From positions 124,001 through 188,000 of the forward strand of contig NZ_JANCTC010000007.1 in NCBI RefSeq assembly GCF_024297145.1: a stretch of 64,000 nt of DNA, in the 5' to 3' direction. Source of the DNA: Mesorhizobium sp. LMG 17147 (GTDB lineage Bacteria; Pseudomonadota; Alphaproteobacteria; Rhizobiales; Rhizobiaceae). Shown here piece by piece: positions 36,651 through 45,768 of the stretch. The notes under the pieces were generated by a model, which saw only the letters and a program-made list of their open reading frames with translations, had not been told where the DNA came from and searched no databases. Numbering within the stretch: position 1 is the stretch's first letter; every line of letters starts with the position of its first letter. Position numbers and translations under genes: made by a program.

Positions 36651-37520
36651 ATGCTCAATTCATCAATATCGCGCCGCATGGTCGTGAAAGCGGCTGCCTG
36701 CATCGCGCTCGCCGCGACGTCATTGACGCCGCTATCCGCTCACGCCGAAACCACCCTCGAACGGGCCAAGAAGGACGGCTACATCCGCGTCGGTTTCGCC
36801 AACGAGGCGCCGTTCGGTTACGCCACGCCTGACGGCAAGCTGACCGGCGAGGCTCCTGAAGTCGCCAAGGCGGTGCTCGCCAAGATGGGCATCCCGCAGG
36901 TTGACGGTGTGCTGACCGAATTCGGTTCGCTCATCCCGGGTCTCAAGGCCGGCCGCTTCGACATCATCGCCGCCGGCATGTTCATCAACCCGAAGCGCTG
37001 CGCCGAGATCAATTTCTCCGAGCCGTCCTACGGCATCGGTCAGGCCATGCTGGTCGCAAAAGGCAATCCGAAAGGCGTGAAGGACTTTTCCAGCTTCAAG
37101 GAAAATCCGGATCTCAAGCTCGCCGTGATGGCCGGCGCGGTCGAAGGCGGTTACGCCAAGGACGCGGGCGTCGCCGATGGACAGATCGTCGCCTTGCCCG
37201 ACCAGTCCAGCCTGGTCGCGGCCGTCCAGTCGGGCCGCGCCGACGCTGCTGCGCTGACCGCTCTTTCGATCGCCGACATGGCCAAGAAAGCCGACGGTGT
37301 CGAATCGACCAAGCCCTTCGGCGAGGTTGCCGGCAAATCGGTGAAAGGCCATGGCGGCTTCGGCTTCCGCAAGGAAGATACAGATCTGCTGGAGGCGTTC
37401 AACGCCGAGCTGAAGAAGTTCATCGGTTCGCCGGAGCATATCGCGCTGGTCGAGCCGCTCGGCTTCGGCAAGGACTACCTCCCCAACAAGACCACCGCGG
37501 AGCTTTGCGCGGGCAAGTAG
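36651..37520 (+). CDS. ehuB: Ectoine-type ABC transporter substrate-binding protein (EhuB-like)
   Basis: 289 residues. Signal sequence with twin Arg (SISRRMVVKAAACIALAATS, then SAHAET). The mature protein closely follows the EhuB pattern: TLERAKKDGYIRVGFANEAP, LTEFGSLIPGLKAGRFDIIA, INFSEPSYGIGQAML, KLAVMAGAVEGGYAKDAGV. Family 3 amino-acid-type binding protein, here likely for ectoine or a related compatible solute. A strong hairpin separates it from the permease genes. Confidence 0.88.
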   Translation: MLNSSISRRMVVKAAACIALAATSLTPLSAHAETTLERAKKDGYIRVGFANEAPFGYATPDGKLTGEAPEVAKAVLAKMGIPQVDGVLTEFGSLIPGLKAGRFDIIAAGMFINPKRCAEINFSEPSYGIGQAMLVAKGNPKGVKDFSSFKENPDLKLAVMAGAVEGGYAKDAGVADGQIVALPDQSSLVAAVQSGRADAAALTALSIADMAKKADGVESTKPFGEVAGKSVKGHGGFGFRKEDTDLLEAFNAELKKFIGSPEHIALVEPLGFGKDYLPNKTTAELCAGK

Positions 37521-37533
37521 GTTCCCAACTGCT

Positions 37534-37561
37534 GGCGGCGCGAAAGCGCCGCCCTTTTTTT
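37534..37561 (+). terminator. Intrinsic terminator/attenuator between ehuB and ehuC
   Basis: GGCGGCGC and GCGCCGCC form a perfect 8-bp GC stem closed by a GAAA tetraloop, followed by C and a run of seven T's. It starts 14 bases after the ehuB stop and ends 15 bases before ehuC. It would terminate most transcripts and let a fraction continue into ehuCDA. Confidence 0.85.
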
Positions 37562-37575
37562 CCCGGGGGAATCGC

Positions 37576-38304
37576 ATGGGTATCCGTACGCTCGTTGCCA
37601 TGCTGGTCATCGCGCTCGTCGTGATCGGCGCCTTGGCAACACAGGAAAGCTATCGAGTGTTCATGCCGGGGCTGCTGCAAGGCGCGGTCCTGACAATCGA
37701 GATCGCCGTCCTCGGCAGCCTGCTCGCAATCGTCATGGGCGTGCTTGCAGCACTTGCACGGATGTATGGCCCGGCGCCGCTCAGATGGCTGGCCACGGTC
37801 TATGTCGAAATCTTCCGCGGAACATCGGCGCTGGTACAATTGTTCTGGCTGTTTTTCGTGCTGCCGCAATTCGGCGTCACGATCAACGCTTTCGTGGTGG
37901 CAGTCCTGGCACTCGGCCTGAACGTCGGTGCCTACGGGTCGGAGGTCGTGCGTGGCGCGATCCTGTCGGTCGCTCGCGGCCAGTGGGAGGCGTGTACGGC
38001 ATTGAACATGAGCCGCCCACAGATGTTGCGCCGGATCATCCTGCCACAGGCCTTTGTCGCGATGATCCCGCCCTGGGGCAATCTGTTCATCGAGCTTCTG
38101 AAATCGACAGCGCTGGTCTCGCTGATCACGCTGTCCGACCTCGCCTTCAAGGCGCAGCAAATGAACCAGAATACGTTCAAGACCATTCCGATCTTCACAC
38201 TTGTCCTTTTGATGTACCTGGCAATGTCGCTGGTTCTCACCATCGGCATGCGGCTTCTCGAAAGGCGGGCATCGATCGGACTGGCGCGAGGCAAGGCAGC
38301 ATGA
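37576..38304 (+). CDS. ehuC: Ectoine-type ABC transporter permease (EhuC-like)
   Basis: 242 residues, about five membrane helices of the His/Glu/Gln/Arg/opine (HEAT) permease family: VYVEIFRGTSALVQLFWLFF, GAYGSEVVRGAILSVARGQWEA, and the EAA loop RPQMLRRIILPQAFVAMIPP. Start ATG 37576 lies within the region just after the attenuator. Stop overlaps the next start (ATGA). Confidence 0.9.
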   Translation: MGIRTLVAMLVIALVVIGALATQESYRVFMPGLLQGAVLTIEIAVLGSLLAIVMGVLAALARMYGPAPLRWLATVYVEIFRGTSALVQLFWLFFVLPQFGVTINAFVVAVLALGLNVGAYGSEVVRGAILSVARGQWEACTALNMSRPQMLRRIILPQAFVAMIPPWGNLFIELLKSTALVSLITLSDLAFKAQQMNQNTFKTIPIFTLVLLMYLAMSLVLTIGMRLLERRASIGLARGKAA

Positions 38305-38960
38305 TTTGGGACTGGGCATTTGCTTTTGAAATCCTGCCGGTGCTCGCCCGCGCGGCCATCGTCTCCATCGAGGCGACGCTGATCGGCTTTGCACTTGCCG
38401 CCTCGCTTGGCCTGGTGCTGGCCGTCGTCCGTATCGCCGTGCCGTGGACCGGCTGGACAATTTCGGTGCTGGTCGAACTGATCCGTTCGACCCCGCTGCT
38501 TATCCAGATATTCTTTCTCTATTTTGTCTTTCCGAAATTCGGTGTCGTGCTCGACGCCTTCACCGCCGGGGTGCTGGCCATCGGCATCCACTATGCCGCC
38601 TATTGCTCCGAGGTCTATCGCGCCGGTTTCGACAACATCCCTCGCGGCCAGTGGGAAGCCTCGATCGCACTTAATCTTTCGGCCTGGACAACGTTCCGCG
38701 ACATCATCATTCCGCAGGCGATTCCGCCGATCGTTCCGGCGCTCGGCAACTATCTGGTTGCCTTGTTCAAGGAGACGCCATTGCTGTCCGCAATCGCCGT
38801 GCTGGAGCTGATGCAGACGGCCAAGATCATTGGCTCCGAAACCTTCCGCTACACCGAGCCGATGACGCTGGTCGGCCTGTTCTTCCTTGCCATGAGCCTG
38901 GTTTCTGCTGCGCTCATTCGCTCCCTCGAAGGCCTGCTCAACCGGAGGACCATGCGATGA
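38301..38960 (+). CDS. ehuD: Ectoine-type ABC transporter permease (EhuD-like)
   Basis: 219 residues from ATG 38301, overlapping the ehuC stop; the frame is open far upstream but that part shadows ehuC. Same permease family: LVELIRSTPLLIQIFFLYFV, AAYCSEVYRAGFDNIPRGQW, TFRDIIIPQAIPPIVPALG. Pairs with EhuC to form the channel. Stop overlaps ehuA. Confidence 0.9.
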   Translation: MIWDWAFAFEILPVLARAAIVSIEATLIGFALAASLGLVLAVVRIAVPWTGWTISVLVELIRSTPLLIQIFFLYFVFPKFGVVLDAFTAGVLAIGIHYAAYCSEVYRAGFDNIPRGQWEASIALNLSAWTTFRDIIIPQAIPPIVPALGNYLVALFKETPLLSAIAVLELMQTAKIIGSETFRYTEPMTLVGLFFLAMSLVSAALIRSLEGLLNRRTMR

Positions 38961-39736
38961 CGGAACAACCGATGGTTCGCTTCGACAATGTATCGAAACG
39001 CTACGGCACGTTAACCGTTCTCGACGGGCTTAATCTGGAAATAGCACGCGGCGAAAAGGTCTCCATCATCGGCCCGTCCGGCTCCGGCAAGACGACGGTG
39101 CTGCGCATGCTGATGACGCTGGAGACGATCAATGACGGTGTCATCTGGGTTGAAGGCGAGCCGCTGACCCATATGGAAAGGAACGGCAAACTTGTTCCCG
39201 CCGATCTCGCCCACATCCGAAAGATCCGCGCCAAGATCGGCATGGTGTTCCAGTCGTTCAACCTGTTCCCGCACATGACGGCGATGCAGAACTGCATCGA
39301 GGCACCGATAACCGTGCTCGGCATGAAGCGGGCCGATGCGGAGGCGCGTGCCGCCGAACTGCTCGACATGGTCGGCTTATCGGATAAGAAGGACCACTAT
39401 CCCTCGCAGCTCTCCGGTGGTCAGCAGCAGCGTGTCGCCATCGCACGCGCTTGCGCCATGCGGCCCAAGATCATGCTGTTCGACGAGGTGACCTCGGCCC
39501 TGGACCCCGAACTCGTCGGCGAAGTGCTTGAAGTCATCCGAAAACTTGGTAGGGAGCATGACCTCACCATGCTGATGGTCACCCACCAGATGGGATTTGC
39601 CAAGGAATTCTCTGATCGTGTCTGCTTTTTCCACGCGGGCAAGATCTGCGAGCAGGGGCCGCCAGGCGAGTTGTTCGGCACCCCCAAGAACGAGCGGACA
39701 CGGCAGTTCCTGCACGCTGTCCTGGAGGCTGGATGA
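38957..39736 (+). CDS. ehuA: Ectoine-type ABC transporter ATPase (EhuA-like)
   Basis: 259 residues. Walker A GPSGSGKTT, Q-loop MVFQSFNLFPHM, signature LSGGQQQRVAIARA, Walker B IMLFDEVTSALDPE, H-loop VTHQMGF. Energises EhuBCD. The insert THMERNGKLVPAD between Walker A and Q-loop is typical of the EhuA group. Stop overlaps the regulator start. Confidence 0.92.
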   Translation: MTEQPMVRFDNVSKRYGTLTVLDGLNLEIARGEKVSIIGPSGSGKTTVLRMLMTLETINDGVIWVEGEPLTHMERNGKLVPADLAHIRKIRAKIGMVFQSFNLFPHMTAMQNCIEAPITVLGMKRADAEARAAELLDMVGLSDKKDHYPSQLSGGQQQRVAIARACAMRPKIMLFDEVTSALDPELVGEVLEVIRKLGREHDLTMLMVTHQMGFAKEFSDRVCFFHAGKICEQGPPGELFGTPKNERTRQFLHAVLEAG

Positions 39737-40461
39737 CGCTTGAGACAGATGCCACGCCCACAGCCGTGACCGCCGCGCCGCCACGTCCGCTCTCGGCCCG
39801 GGAGCGATTTGAACGCATTTACCGGATACTGCGCGACCGCATCTGCCTGCTCGATTATGCGCCGGGAAGCCATCTGTCCGAGGAAGAACTTGCCCAGGAA
39901 TTCGAGATCAGCCGCACGCCGGTCCGGCGTGTCCTGGCGCGGCTCGAATCCGAGGGTCTGGTTCAATCCGTCCACGGCGTCGGCACGATCGTCACCGATG
40001 TCGATATCGAGGAATTGCAGCAGGTCTATCATTTGCGCCTGGAGCTGGCGCTCCTCGTCGGCAAGCTTTCGCCGATCCCGCGCACGGCGGACGATCTCGA
40101 CCGGATACGGGCGCTCATCGCGCGTTGCGATGCCGATATACTCAATCCCGACCAGCGCGCTTTCCTGCGCCTCAACATGGATTTTTTCTACGAGCTCACG
40201 GCGATGACCGGCAACCAGCCGCTGCGCGAGATCAGCGAGCGCCTGTATTTTCAGGTCGCGCGCGTCGTCCTGAAGATGATGCCGCAATTGGGCCTTGTCG
40301 AGGAGTTCACCGCGTTCCGCCGCGAAATGGAAGAGGTCCTTGCCGCCGCCGAGATCGGTGACTGGGAGTCCATAGGGCACATAAGGCGGGCGCATATCTC
40401 AATGAGCTTTCGCCGCATGATGCGTCATGCAGGCGAGGCCAATCTGGATGGAGCAACATAG
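39733..40461 (+). CDS. GntR/FCD-family regulator of the ehu/sox system
   Basis: 242 residues starting at ATG 39733, overlapping ehuA. Winged helix LSEEELAQEFEISRTPVRRV, then an FCD-type helical domain. In most FCD proteins the motif DxxFH supplies a metal-binding His; here it reads NMDFFYELTAMTGN, so the His is replaced by Tyr and the effector pocket may be metal-free. It probably controls both arms of the divergon around 36409-36650. Confidence 0.88.
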   Translation: MTLETDATPTAVTAAPPRPLSARERFERIYRILRDRICLLDYAPGSHLSEEELAQEFEISRTPVRRVLARLESEGLVQSVHGVGTIVTDVDIEELQQVYHLRLELALLVGKLSPIPRTADDLDRIRALIARCDADILNPDQRAFLRLNMDFFYELTAMTGNQPLREISERLYFQVARVVLKMMPQLGLVEEFTAFRREMEEVLAAAEIGDWESIGHIRRAHISMSFRRMMRHAGEANLDGAT

Positions 40462-40568
40462 TCAGCCCCTCGGGGTTGTGCTGGCCGCCAAGGTCGGCGC
40501 CAGCGATAGTCAAAACCGAATGTGCGGTTTCATAGCAGTCTCCTCTGGTCGAAGAACGCGCCGAGAAT

Positions 40569-41339
40569 TCACTGGCAGTGCAGCAGATAATGAATCTGTC
40601 GCGGGGTGCTTCCCGTCAGGCGGCGGCTCTCGCGGACAAGATGTGCCTGGTCGGAATAGCCCGCCTCGGCCGCTAGCATGGCGGTGGAGCTGCTGGAGCG
40701 GCTCGAAAGCCGCAGAAAGCGCTGGTAGCGGAGGATACGGTCAAGCGTCTTGGGGCCATAGCCGAAGCTCGTGTCGAAGCGCCGGCGCAACGTCCTTTCG
40801 CTCATCTCGAGCGCGCGCATCAACCAAGGGACGAGCGGCGCGTCGGGTGGCGGCCCGCGCTCGATCAAACGATATGCCGCCTGCATGGGAACGTCGGTCG
40901 CGGGCGCGGGCACCTCCTCGGCGACGACCTGTTGGAGCGAGCAGGCCAGATCCTCGAGACTGTCGCTGGCGCGCACGCGGCTGGCGAGGCGGCGAGCTCG
41001 CGCCCCCCACAAATCGTCGAGCGACAGCCTCTTGCCGACCAGCTCGATTTGCGGCACGCCGAGCCATGCCGCCGCCGCGGCAGGATGGAAGCGCAAGCCG
41101 ATCACGACCTCGTCCGCCGCTAGAACCTCGGTCTGCGGTTCCTTGTCAGGGCCGGCAATTCGGAAGCTGCCTCCGATCCATTGCAAATCGATCGTCGTGT
41201 CGGGCATGATGACGATTGGCGGTGAGTCCGCCGGGTCCATTCGATGCACCCACACCGAAGCAAAGCTCCCGCGAAGCCGCGCCGACGCTGGACGTTGCTG
41301 AAATGAACCCGTTGCCTGCGCTGGGACGGGATAGCTCAT
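40569..41339 (-). CDS. AraC-family transcriptional regulator
   Basis: 256 residues from ATG 41339 (GAAGGGGAGC upstream), the frame being open to 41534. The N-terminal part resembles the DUF6597-type sensor (FASVWVHRM, IVIMPDTTIDLQWIGG, VVIGLRFHPAAAAAWLG). The C-terminal AraC double HTH is RALEMSERTLRRRFDTSFGY and YSDQAHLVRESRRLTGSTPR. Divergent from the VOC gene at 41596, which it probably regulates. Confidence 0.9.
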   Translation of the reverse strand: MSYPVPAQATGSFQQRPASARLRGSFASVWVHRMDPADSPPIVIMPDTTIDLQWIGGSFRIAGPDKEPQTEVLAADEVVIGLRFHPAAAAAWLGVPQIELVGKRLSLDDLWGARARRLASRVRASDSLEDLACSLQQVVAEEVPAPATDVPMQAAYRLIERGPPPDAPLVPWLMRALEMSERTLRRRFDTSFGYGPKTLDRILRYQRFLRLSSRSSSSTAMLAAEAGYSDQAHLVRESRRLTGSTPRQIHYLLHCQ

Positions 41340-41595
41340 CTCGCTCCCCTTCGGATTAGCGGCGGTGAACCTACGGCGCAGCGGCTGCGCCCGGCCGTCG
41401 CTCGAGACAACGTCTTCCAATCGAGAACGGTTGCAAGAATCGGTTGTTTTCTTCCGGCCGGAACGAAGAGGGCAGGTGGGGGCGATGGCACGTGCATCGC
41501 CGTCGGCAGCGCCGTCAATGGCCGTTCTGTTCAATAAGGCAAGCGAGATGCGTGCTTATCTTTCGGCGTCGTACATCACATGAGAGGTATGCGTC

Positions 41596-41958
41596 ATGAG
41601 CAACAAAAACGACCAACGGATCGACTATGTCGAATTCAACGTGAAAGACATTCAGCGGTCACGCGACTTCTACGGAAAGGCGTTTGGCTGGACCTTCACC
41701 GACTACGGCCCGCAATATTGCGAGTTCAACGATGGGCGCTTGTCAGGTGGCTTTGCTGCTGGCCCAGCGAGGTCCGGAGGAGGCCCGCTCGTCATTCTCT
41801 ATGCCAATGATCTGCCGGGAACGGTCAAGCGTGTCGAGGAAGCGGGAGGCAAGATCGTCAGGCCGATTTATGGGTTCCCTGGTGGCCGGCGCTTTCATTT
41901 CGCGGACCCGGACGGTTACGAGCTAGCGGTTTACACCGAAGACGGCAGCAATGAATGA
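41596..41958 (+). CDS. VOC (glyoxalase/bleomycin-resistance) family protein
   Basis: 120 residues, one VOC module pair: IDYVEFNVKDIQRSRDFYGK, FGWTFTDYGPQYCEF and FHFADPDGYELAVYTED. The Glu/His metal positions are only partly evident (VEFNV, HFADPDGYELAVY), so activity is uncertain. Divergently placed to an AraC regulator, as often for small VOC proteins. Confidence 0.9.
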   Translation: MSNKNDQRIDYVEFNVKDIQRSRDFYGKAFGWTFTDYGPQYCEFNDGRLSGGFAAGPARSGGGPLVILYANDLPGTVKRVEEAGGKIVRPIYGFPGGRRFHFADPDGYELAVYTEDGSNE

Positions 41959-42313
41959 TCGCGTTCCTCCCACCTCGGGTTGGTTTTGCTCGGCGACGTC
42001 TTGATTTGGGCGGGCGCCGAGCATGTCCTCAGATTTCGGGCGATTGCAGCGTCCCTGGCCGGGCGGGGCTTCCTGCTCCCAAGCCTCTTCTCGCGGCCGG
42101 ACCGGTGCTGGAGATCGCAGGCGGCTTTTGCCTCGCAACGGGCCTTGGTGGGCCCTTTCCCGCCGCGGCCCTGGCCGTATTCGCCATTACGGCGTCGTTC
42201 ATGGCGCTCAACTTCTGGCCTACAGCGGCGATGAACGCGAAGCGCTTCGTACCGGCTTCACCAATGTTGCCGTCTTGGGCGGGTTGATTGTCGCCGCGAC
42301 CACTAGCCTGTGA
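41951..42313 (+). pseudogene. DoxX-family membrane protein, multiply frameshifted
   Basis: Three different forward frames each carry a piece of a DoxX protein in the right order: LGDVLIWAGAEHVLRFRAIA (from 41980), then GLPAPKPLLAAGPVLEIAGG and FAITASFMALNFW (frame of 41955), then FTNVAVLGGLIVAA (frame of 42023). No single frame covers the gene, so at least two indels occurred. It overlaps the end of the VOC gene, suggesting a former two-gene operon. Confidence 0.75.
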
Positions 42314-42394
42314 TCATCATTTCGGGGCGGCGGCTTCGTCTTCATCTGCAATCAGCCGCTGGTCGTTGGTGATCCGGTGTTGTGCAGCATCCGC

Positions 42395-42637
42395 CTATCG
42401 CTGCCAGAAGGGCAGCTTGGCGATCTCTTCCTCGGCCTGTCGCCTCGTCAGACCGATATCGTCGATCAGATGGGGATTGGTCTCCGCCAATCGCTTGAGA
42501 TCCCAGCGAAAGCGTGTCGGCTCGCGCCAGGCCGCGATAATGCTTCGCAGCGTCGCCAGGCTGTAGCGCCGAGGCGATGCTTCCGCCGGCCGCGTTGCCT
42601 CAAGCGGGGCCGAGGCAAAGGTGGGAATATCGTTCAT
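42395..42637 (-). CDS. DUF1127 small protein
   Basis: 80 residues from ATG 42637 (GGAGG eight bases upstream); longer starts are open. The C-terminus carries the DUF1127/YjiS-like signature RFRWDLKRLAETNPHLIDDI followed by GLTRRQAEEEIAKLPFWQR. Such small Arg-rich proteins in alphaproteobacteria bind RNA or act in stress and phosphate regulation. Divergent from the regulator at 42783. Confidence 0.88.
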   Translation of the reverse strand: MNDIPTFASAPLEATRPAEASPRRYSLATLRSIIAAWREPTRFRWDLKRLAETNPHLIDDIGLTRRQAEEEIAKLPFWQR

Positions 42638-42782
42638 GGCAACCTCCATGTGGTTTGAGGGGCCCATACGATTTTGGGAGTGTAGGGCCCTCGACCTGAA
42701 AGAGGCTGAATTCTGCAGGATACGACCGGCGTCGTAATTAAGCTCTCCCAAATAGTTCTCAAAACTTCCAAACGGGCTATAG

Positions 42783-44300
42783 ATGCGCCGTATGCAGGGA
42801 CCGCGCTTTGCCTTTGGTCCGTTCGTGCTTGATCCGGGTGCGGGAACGCTCCTTCGGAACGATGTCCCCGTTGCCGTTAGCTACCGCGGGCTAAAGCTGC
42901 TTGCGGCGCTCGTCGGACGGTCCGGCGAAATCCTTGAAAAGGCTGAGTTGATGGACGCGGCGTGGCCGGGTACAGCCGTCGAGGAAGGCAACCTAACCGT
43001 CCAGATCGCGCTGCTGCGGAAGCTGCTTGGCCCGGCCGCCGACGGCGGTGAATGGATCGCCACGGTTCCGCGCGTCGGCTACCGCTTCACGGGCGCCGTC
43101 GAACAGCTCGGCGTCGCGAAGCGAAAACCTTTGCCGCTGCCCGACAAACCATCGATAGCCGTGCTGCCCTTCGTCAATGTCAGCAACGATCCCGAGCAGG
43201 AATCCTTCGCGGACGGGTTGACCGAAGACCTGATCACCGACCTGTCGAGGGTCTCCGGCCTGTTCGTCATCGCACGCAACTCGGCCTTTGCCTACAAAGG
43301 AAAGGCGATGGACGTGCGCGGGATCGCTGAGGACCTTGGCGTGCGCTACCTGCTGGAGGGTAGCGCAAGGCGCGCCGCAGGGCACGTGCGCATCAACGCA
43401 CAACTGGTCGACGCGGTGAGTGGCGATCATCTAGGGGCGGAACGCTTCGATCGCAGCCTGGAAGATATTTTTGCCGTTCAGGACGAGGTCACCGACAAGA
43501 TCGTCGCGGCGTTACTCGGCCGGCTGCGCGCACCGCCGCCGCGCAATCGGCCCCAAAATCTCGAGGCCTACGATCTCTGCGTGCGGGCGCGCAAGCTGAT
43601 GGATGATTCGCCGCTGACGGCGCAGGAAGCACATCTGATGCTGACCCGCGCGGTTTCGCTCGATCCGGAATATGCCGAGGCCTATCGCTGGCTTGCCATG
43701 AACCACTGGATGGGATGGGTGCATTCCGGCGGACCAACCGAAACATCCCGTAGCGCTGCTTTGGAACTCGCGCGCAAAGCCGTGGCGATCGACCCCAACG
43801 ATCCCGGCTGCCGCTGGGTTTTGGCTTACCTGCTTGCCTACGAGCGCAGCTTCGCCGAGGCGGATGCCGAATTCGCCAAGGCGATCGAGCTCGACCCGAA
43901 CGAGGCCGATGCCTGGGCGGCATTGTCCGACATCGTGGTCCTGGCCGGACGGGTCGAGGAGGGTCTTGAGCACATTCGCAAGGCGTTCCGGCTGAATCCG
44001 TTCCCGGCAAGTTGGTATTATCTCGCGCTCGGCCAGGCGCAATATGCAGCCGGCGAATACGAAGCCGCTGTCGAGACACTGCGCAGGGACGAGACCTATC
44101 GTACAAGCTCACGCCGTTTCCTGGCGGCAAGCCTTGCCCAACTCGGCCGGCTCGACGAGGCGCGCGCAGAGGTCGAACTGTTTCTCGTCGGTAACCCGCA
44201 TTTCACAACCCGCCACTGGGCGGCGACGGAGCCATTCCGCGACGCTGCGACGCTTGAGCATTTCGTTGACGGCTTCCGTAAGGCCGGCCTTCCGGAGTGA
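42783..44300 (+). CDS. CadC-type winged-helix regulator with TPR repeats
   Basis: 505 residues. N-terminal OmpR/CadC winged helix (FGPFVLDPGAGTLLRNDVPV, TVQIALLRKLLG, WIATVPRVGYRF); then a TolB-N-like segment (KPSIAVLPFVNVSNDPEQES, FADGLTEDLITDLSRVSGL) and about six TPR repeats to the end. No transmembrane helix joins the two, unlike CadC itself, so it is probably cytoplasmic. The family is common in rhizobia; ligands and targets are unknown. Confidence 0.9.
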   Translation: MRRMQGPRFAFGPFVLDPGAGTLLRNDVPVAVSYRGLKLLAALVGRSGEILEKAELMDAAWPGTAVEEGNLTVQIALLRKLLGPAADGGEWIATVPRVGYRFTGAVEQLGVAKRKPLPLPDKPSIAVLPFVNVSNDPEQESFADGLTEDLITDLSRVSGLFVIARNSAFAYKGKAMDVRGIAEDLGVRYLLEGSARRAAGHVRINAQLVDAVSGDHLGAERFDRSLEDIFAVQDEVTDKIVAALLGRLRAPPPRNRPQNLEAYDLCVRARKLMDDSPLTAQEAHLMLTRAVSLDPEYAEAYRWLAMNHWMGWVHSGGPTETSRSAALELARKAVAIDPNDPGCRWVLAYLLAYERSFAEADAEFAKAIELDPNEADAWAALSDIVVLAGRVEEGLEHIRKAFRLNPFPASWYYLALGQAQYAAGEYEAAVETLRRDETYRTSSRRFLAASLAQLGRLDEARAEVELFLVGNPHFTTRHWAATEPFRDAATLEHFVDGFRKAGLPE

Positions 44301-44312
44301 CGCGCCGGCGCC

Positions 44313-44331
44313 GTCGCACGGTTCGTGCGAC
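44313..44331. terminator. Stem-loop between convergent genes
   Basis: GTCGCACG and CGTGCGAC form a perfect 8-bp stem with loop GTT, lying exactly between the stop at 44300 and the convergent stop at 44332. Probably a bidirectional terminator, though T-runs are poor. Confidence 0.55.
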
Positions 44332-44724
44332 CTATTCCTCAAAGCGACCCGTGGCGTCACGATCGCGCTCGTATCGTCTCGTGACCGGAAACGGCGGCAA
44401 CCAGGACTCGCGACGGATGATCCAGCTTTCGTAGGTTGGCATCAGTTGGTCAGGCGCATCCAGGGATCCCAGGTTCACTTCGATTTCGTCGCCGGTGCGT
44501 CCGAAAATGGACGATCCGCAGCGGGGACAGAAAAACCGCCCGGCGTAGTCGCGTGGTTCGCCGTCGACCATCACCGCATCCTGAGGAAATATCGCGGAAG
44601 CGTGAAAAAGGGCTCCATGATGCTTGCGGCAGTCGAGACAGTGACAAAGGCCGACCCGGTATGGGCGTCCCGACGCGACAATTCGGACGTTGCCGCACAG
44701 GCACCCGCCGGTGAATCGGTCCAT
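44332..44724 (-). CDS. GFA/CENP-V family zinc protein
   Basis: 130 residues with all GFA zinc motifs: GGCLCGNVRIV, GLCHCLDCRKHHGALF and RFFCPRCGSSIFG. The family was named for glutathione-dependent formaldehyde-activating enzyme, but most members have no proven activity. Start ATG 44724 with GGAGGAG upstream. Convergent with the CadC-like gene. Confidence 0.92.
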   Translation of the reverse strand: MDRFTGGCLCGNVRIVASGRPYRVGLCHCLDCRKHHGALFHASAIFPQDAVMVDGEPRDYAGRFFCPRCGSSIFGRTGDEIEVNLGSLDAPDQLMPTYESWIIRRESWLPPFPVTRRYERDRDATGRFEE

Positions 44725-44897
44725 GCTGCGTCTCCTCCAAAATCAAGCGGCCGGAATGGTTACAACGACCGGCACTGTTGTTGCAATCGCCGCGCCGCGG
44801 GCGGGGACATGTCGTTCTTCCGTGGCGATGACATTGCAGCCGCCTCTCTATGCCTTATGCGACCTTGCCGCCGAAAATAGGCTTTGGTTTGTCATTG

Positions 44898-45746
44898 TCA
44901 TATGGAACGAAACGGCGCGTTCCATTGAGCCGCCAACTCGGCGGCCGAGGCGAGCTTGACTCCGCAGTCGGCGAGTATGCGTGCGACCGTCGCTACCGCC
45001 TCGGCGTTGGACGAGGCTGTGCTGCCGTTCGGAAGGAAAAGATTGTTTTCGAAGCCGACCCGGACATGGCCCCCAAGCAATGCGGCGGCGGTCACGCACG
45101 CTGCTTCGTTGCGGCCGAAGGCGCAGACGCTCCAATGGTCGAAGTGCGGCATGTTCGCCGCGAGGAATGGCAAGAGATCGGCAGGAACGGACGTCTGTCC
45201 CGGCGTGTAGCGGCCCAGCACGTAGAGAACCGGTATGCTTGCCCAGGGGATCAGTCCGCGCTGCTGCATGTCCGAAAGCCTGACGGCCTCCTCGGGCGAA
45301 TAGAGGATGATCTGTGGCGCAACCCCCTCGGTGTGCAGCCAGGCCATGAAGCGCACGAAGGCGAGTTCCGATCCGGCTTCAGGAACGATTTCGCGAAGCG
45401 CCAGGGAGACAGCTTGCGGCTTCACATCTTGTACGACGGCCATCTGTTGGGCCGGCGAATAGATACCGAGTGCTTCGGAGGTGATCTGGATTACCAAGCG
45501 GTCGCCGGCAGCACCGCGGATGGCGGCGATCGCCTGGCGGTAGGCGTCGGCGTCGAGCAGATGATTGCCGCTTCGGTCGCGGACATGAACGTGGATCATA
45601 GCCGCACCGGCATCGGCGCATTCCGCGGCCGTCCTCGCAAGTTCGGCTGGTGTCAGCGGAATCGCCGGATGGTCGGCCTTGCTGCGACGTCCCCCATTCG
45701 GGGCGACGGCTATGGCGATGCGGTCGAGACCATGGGTCGGCTTCAT
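44898..45746 (-). CDS. Beta-keto acid cleavage enzyme (BKACE, DUF849)
   Basis: 282 residues. TIM barrel with zinc ligands in MIHVHVRD, early AIAVAPNGGRRSKADH, and C-terminal VRVGFENNLFLPNG, all typical of BKACE. Family members condense a beta-keto acid with acetyl-CoA to give acetoacetate and a CoA ester. Divergent from the RpiR regulator, aminotransferase and TRAP genes, so it probably cleaves a keto acid formed by transamination of the imported compound. A palindrome lies 22 bp upstream of its start. Confidence 0.9.
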   Translation of the reverse strand: MKPTHGLDRIAIAVAPNGGRRSKADHPAIPLTPAELARTAAECADAGAAMIHVHVRDRSGNHLLDADAYRQAIAAIRGAAGDRLVIQITSEALGIYSPAQQMAVVQDVKPQAVSLALREIVPEAGSELAFVRFMAWLHTEGVAPQIILYSPEEAVRLSDMQQRGLIPWASIPVLYVLGRYTPGQTSVPADLLPFLAANMPHFDHWSVCAFGRNEAACVTAAALLGGHVRVGFENNLFLPNGSTASSNAEAVATVARILADCGVKLASAAELAAQWNAPFRSI

Positions 45747-45768
45747 AGGAACGTTCTGCGAGCGACAA

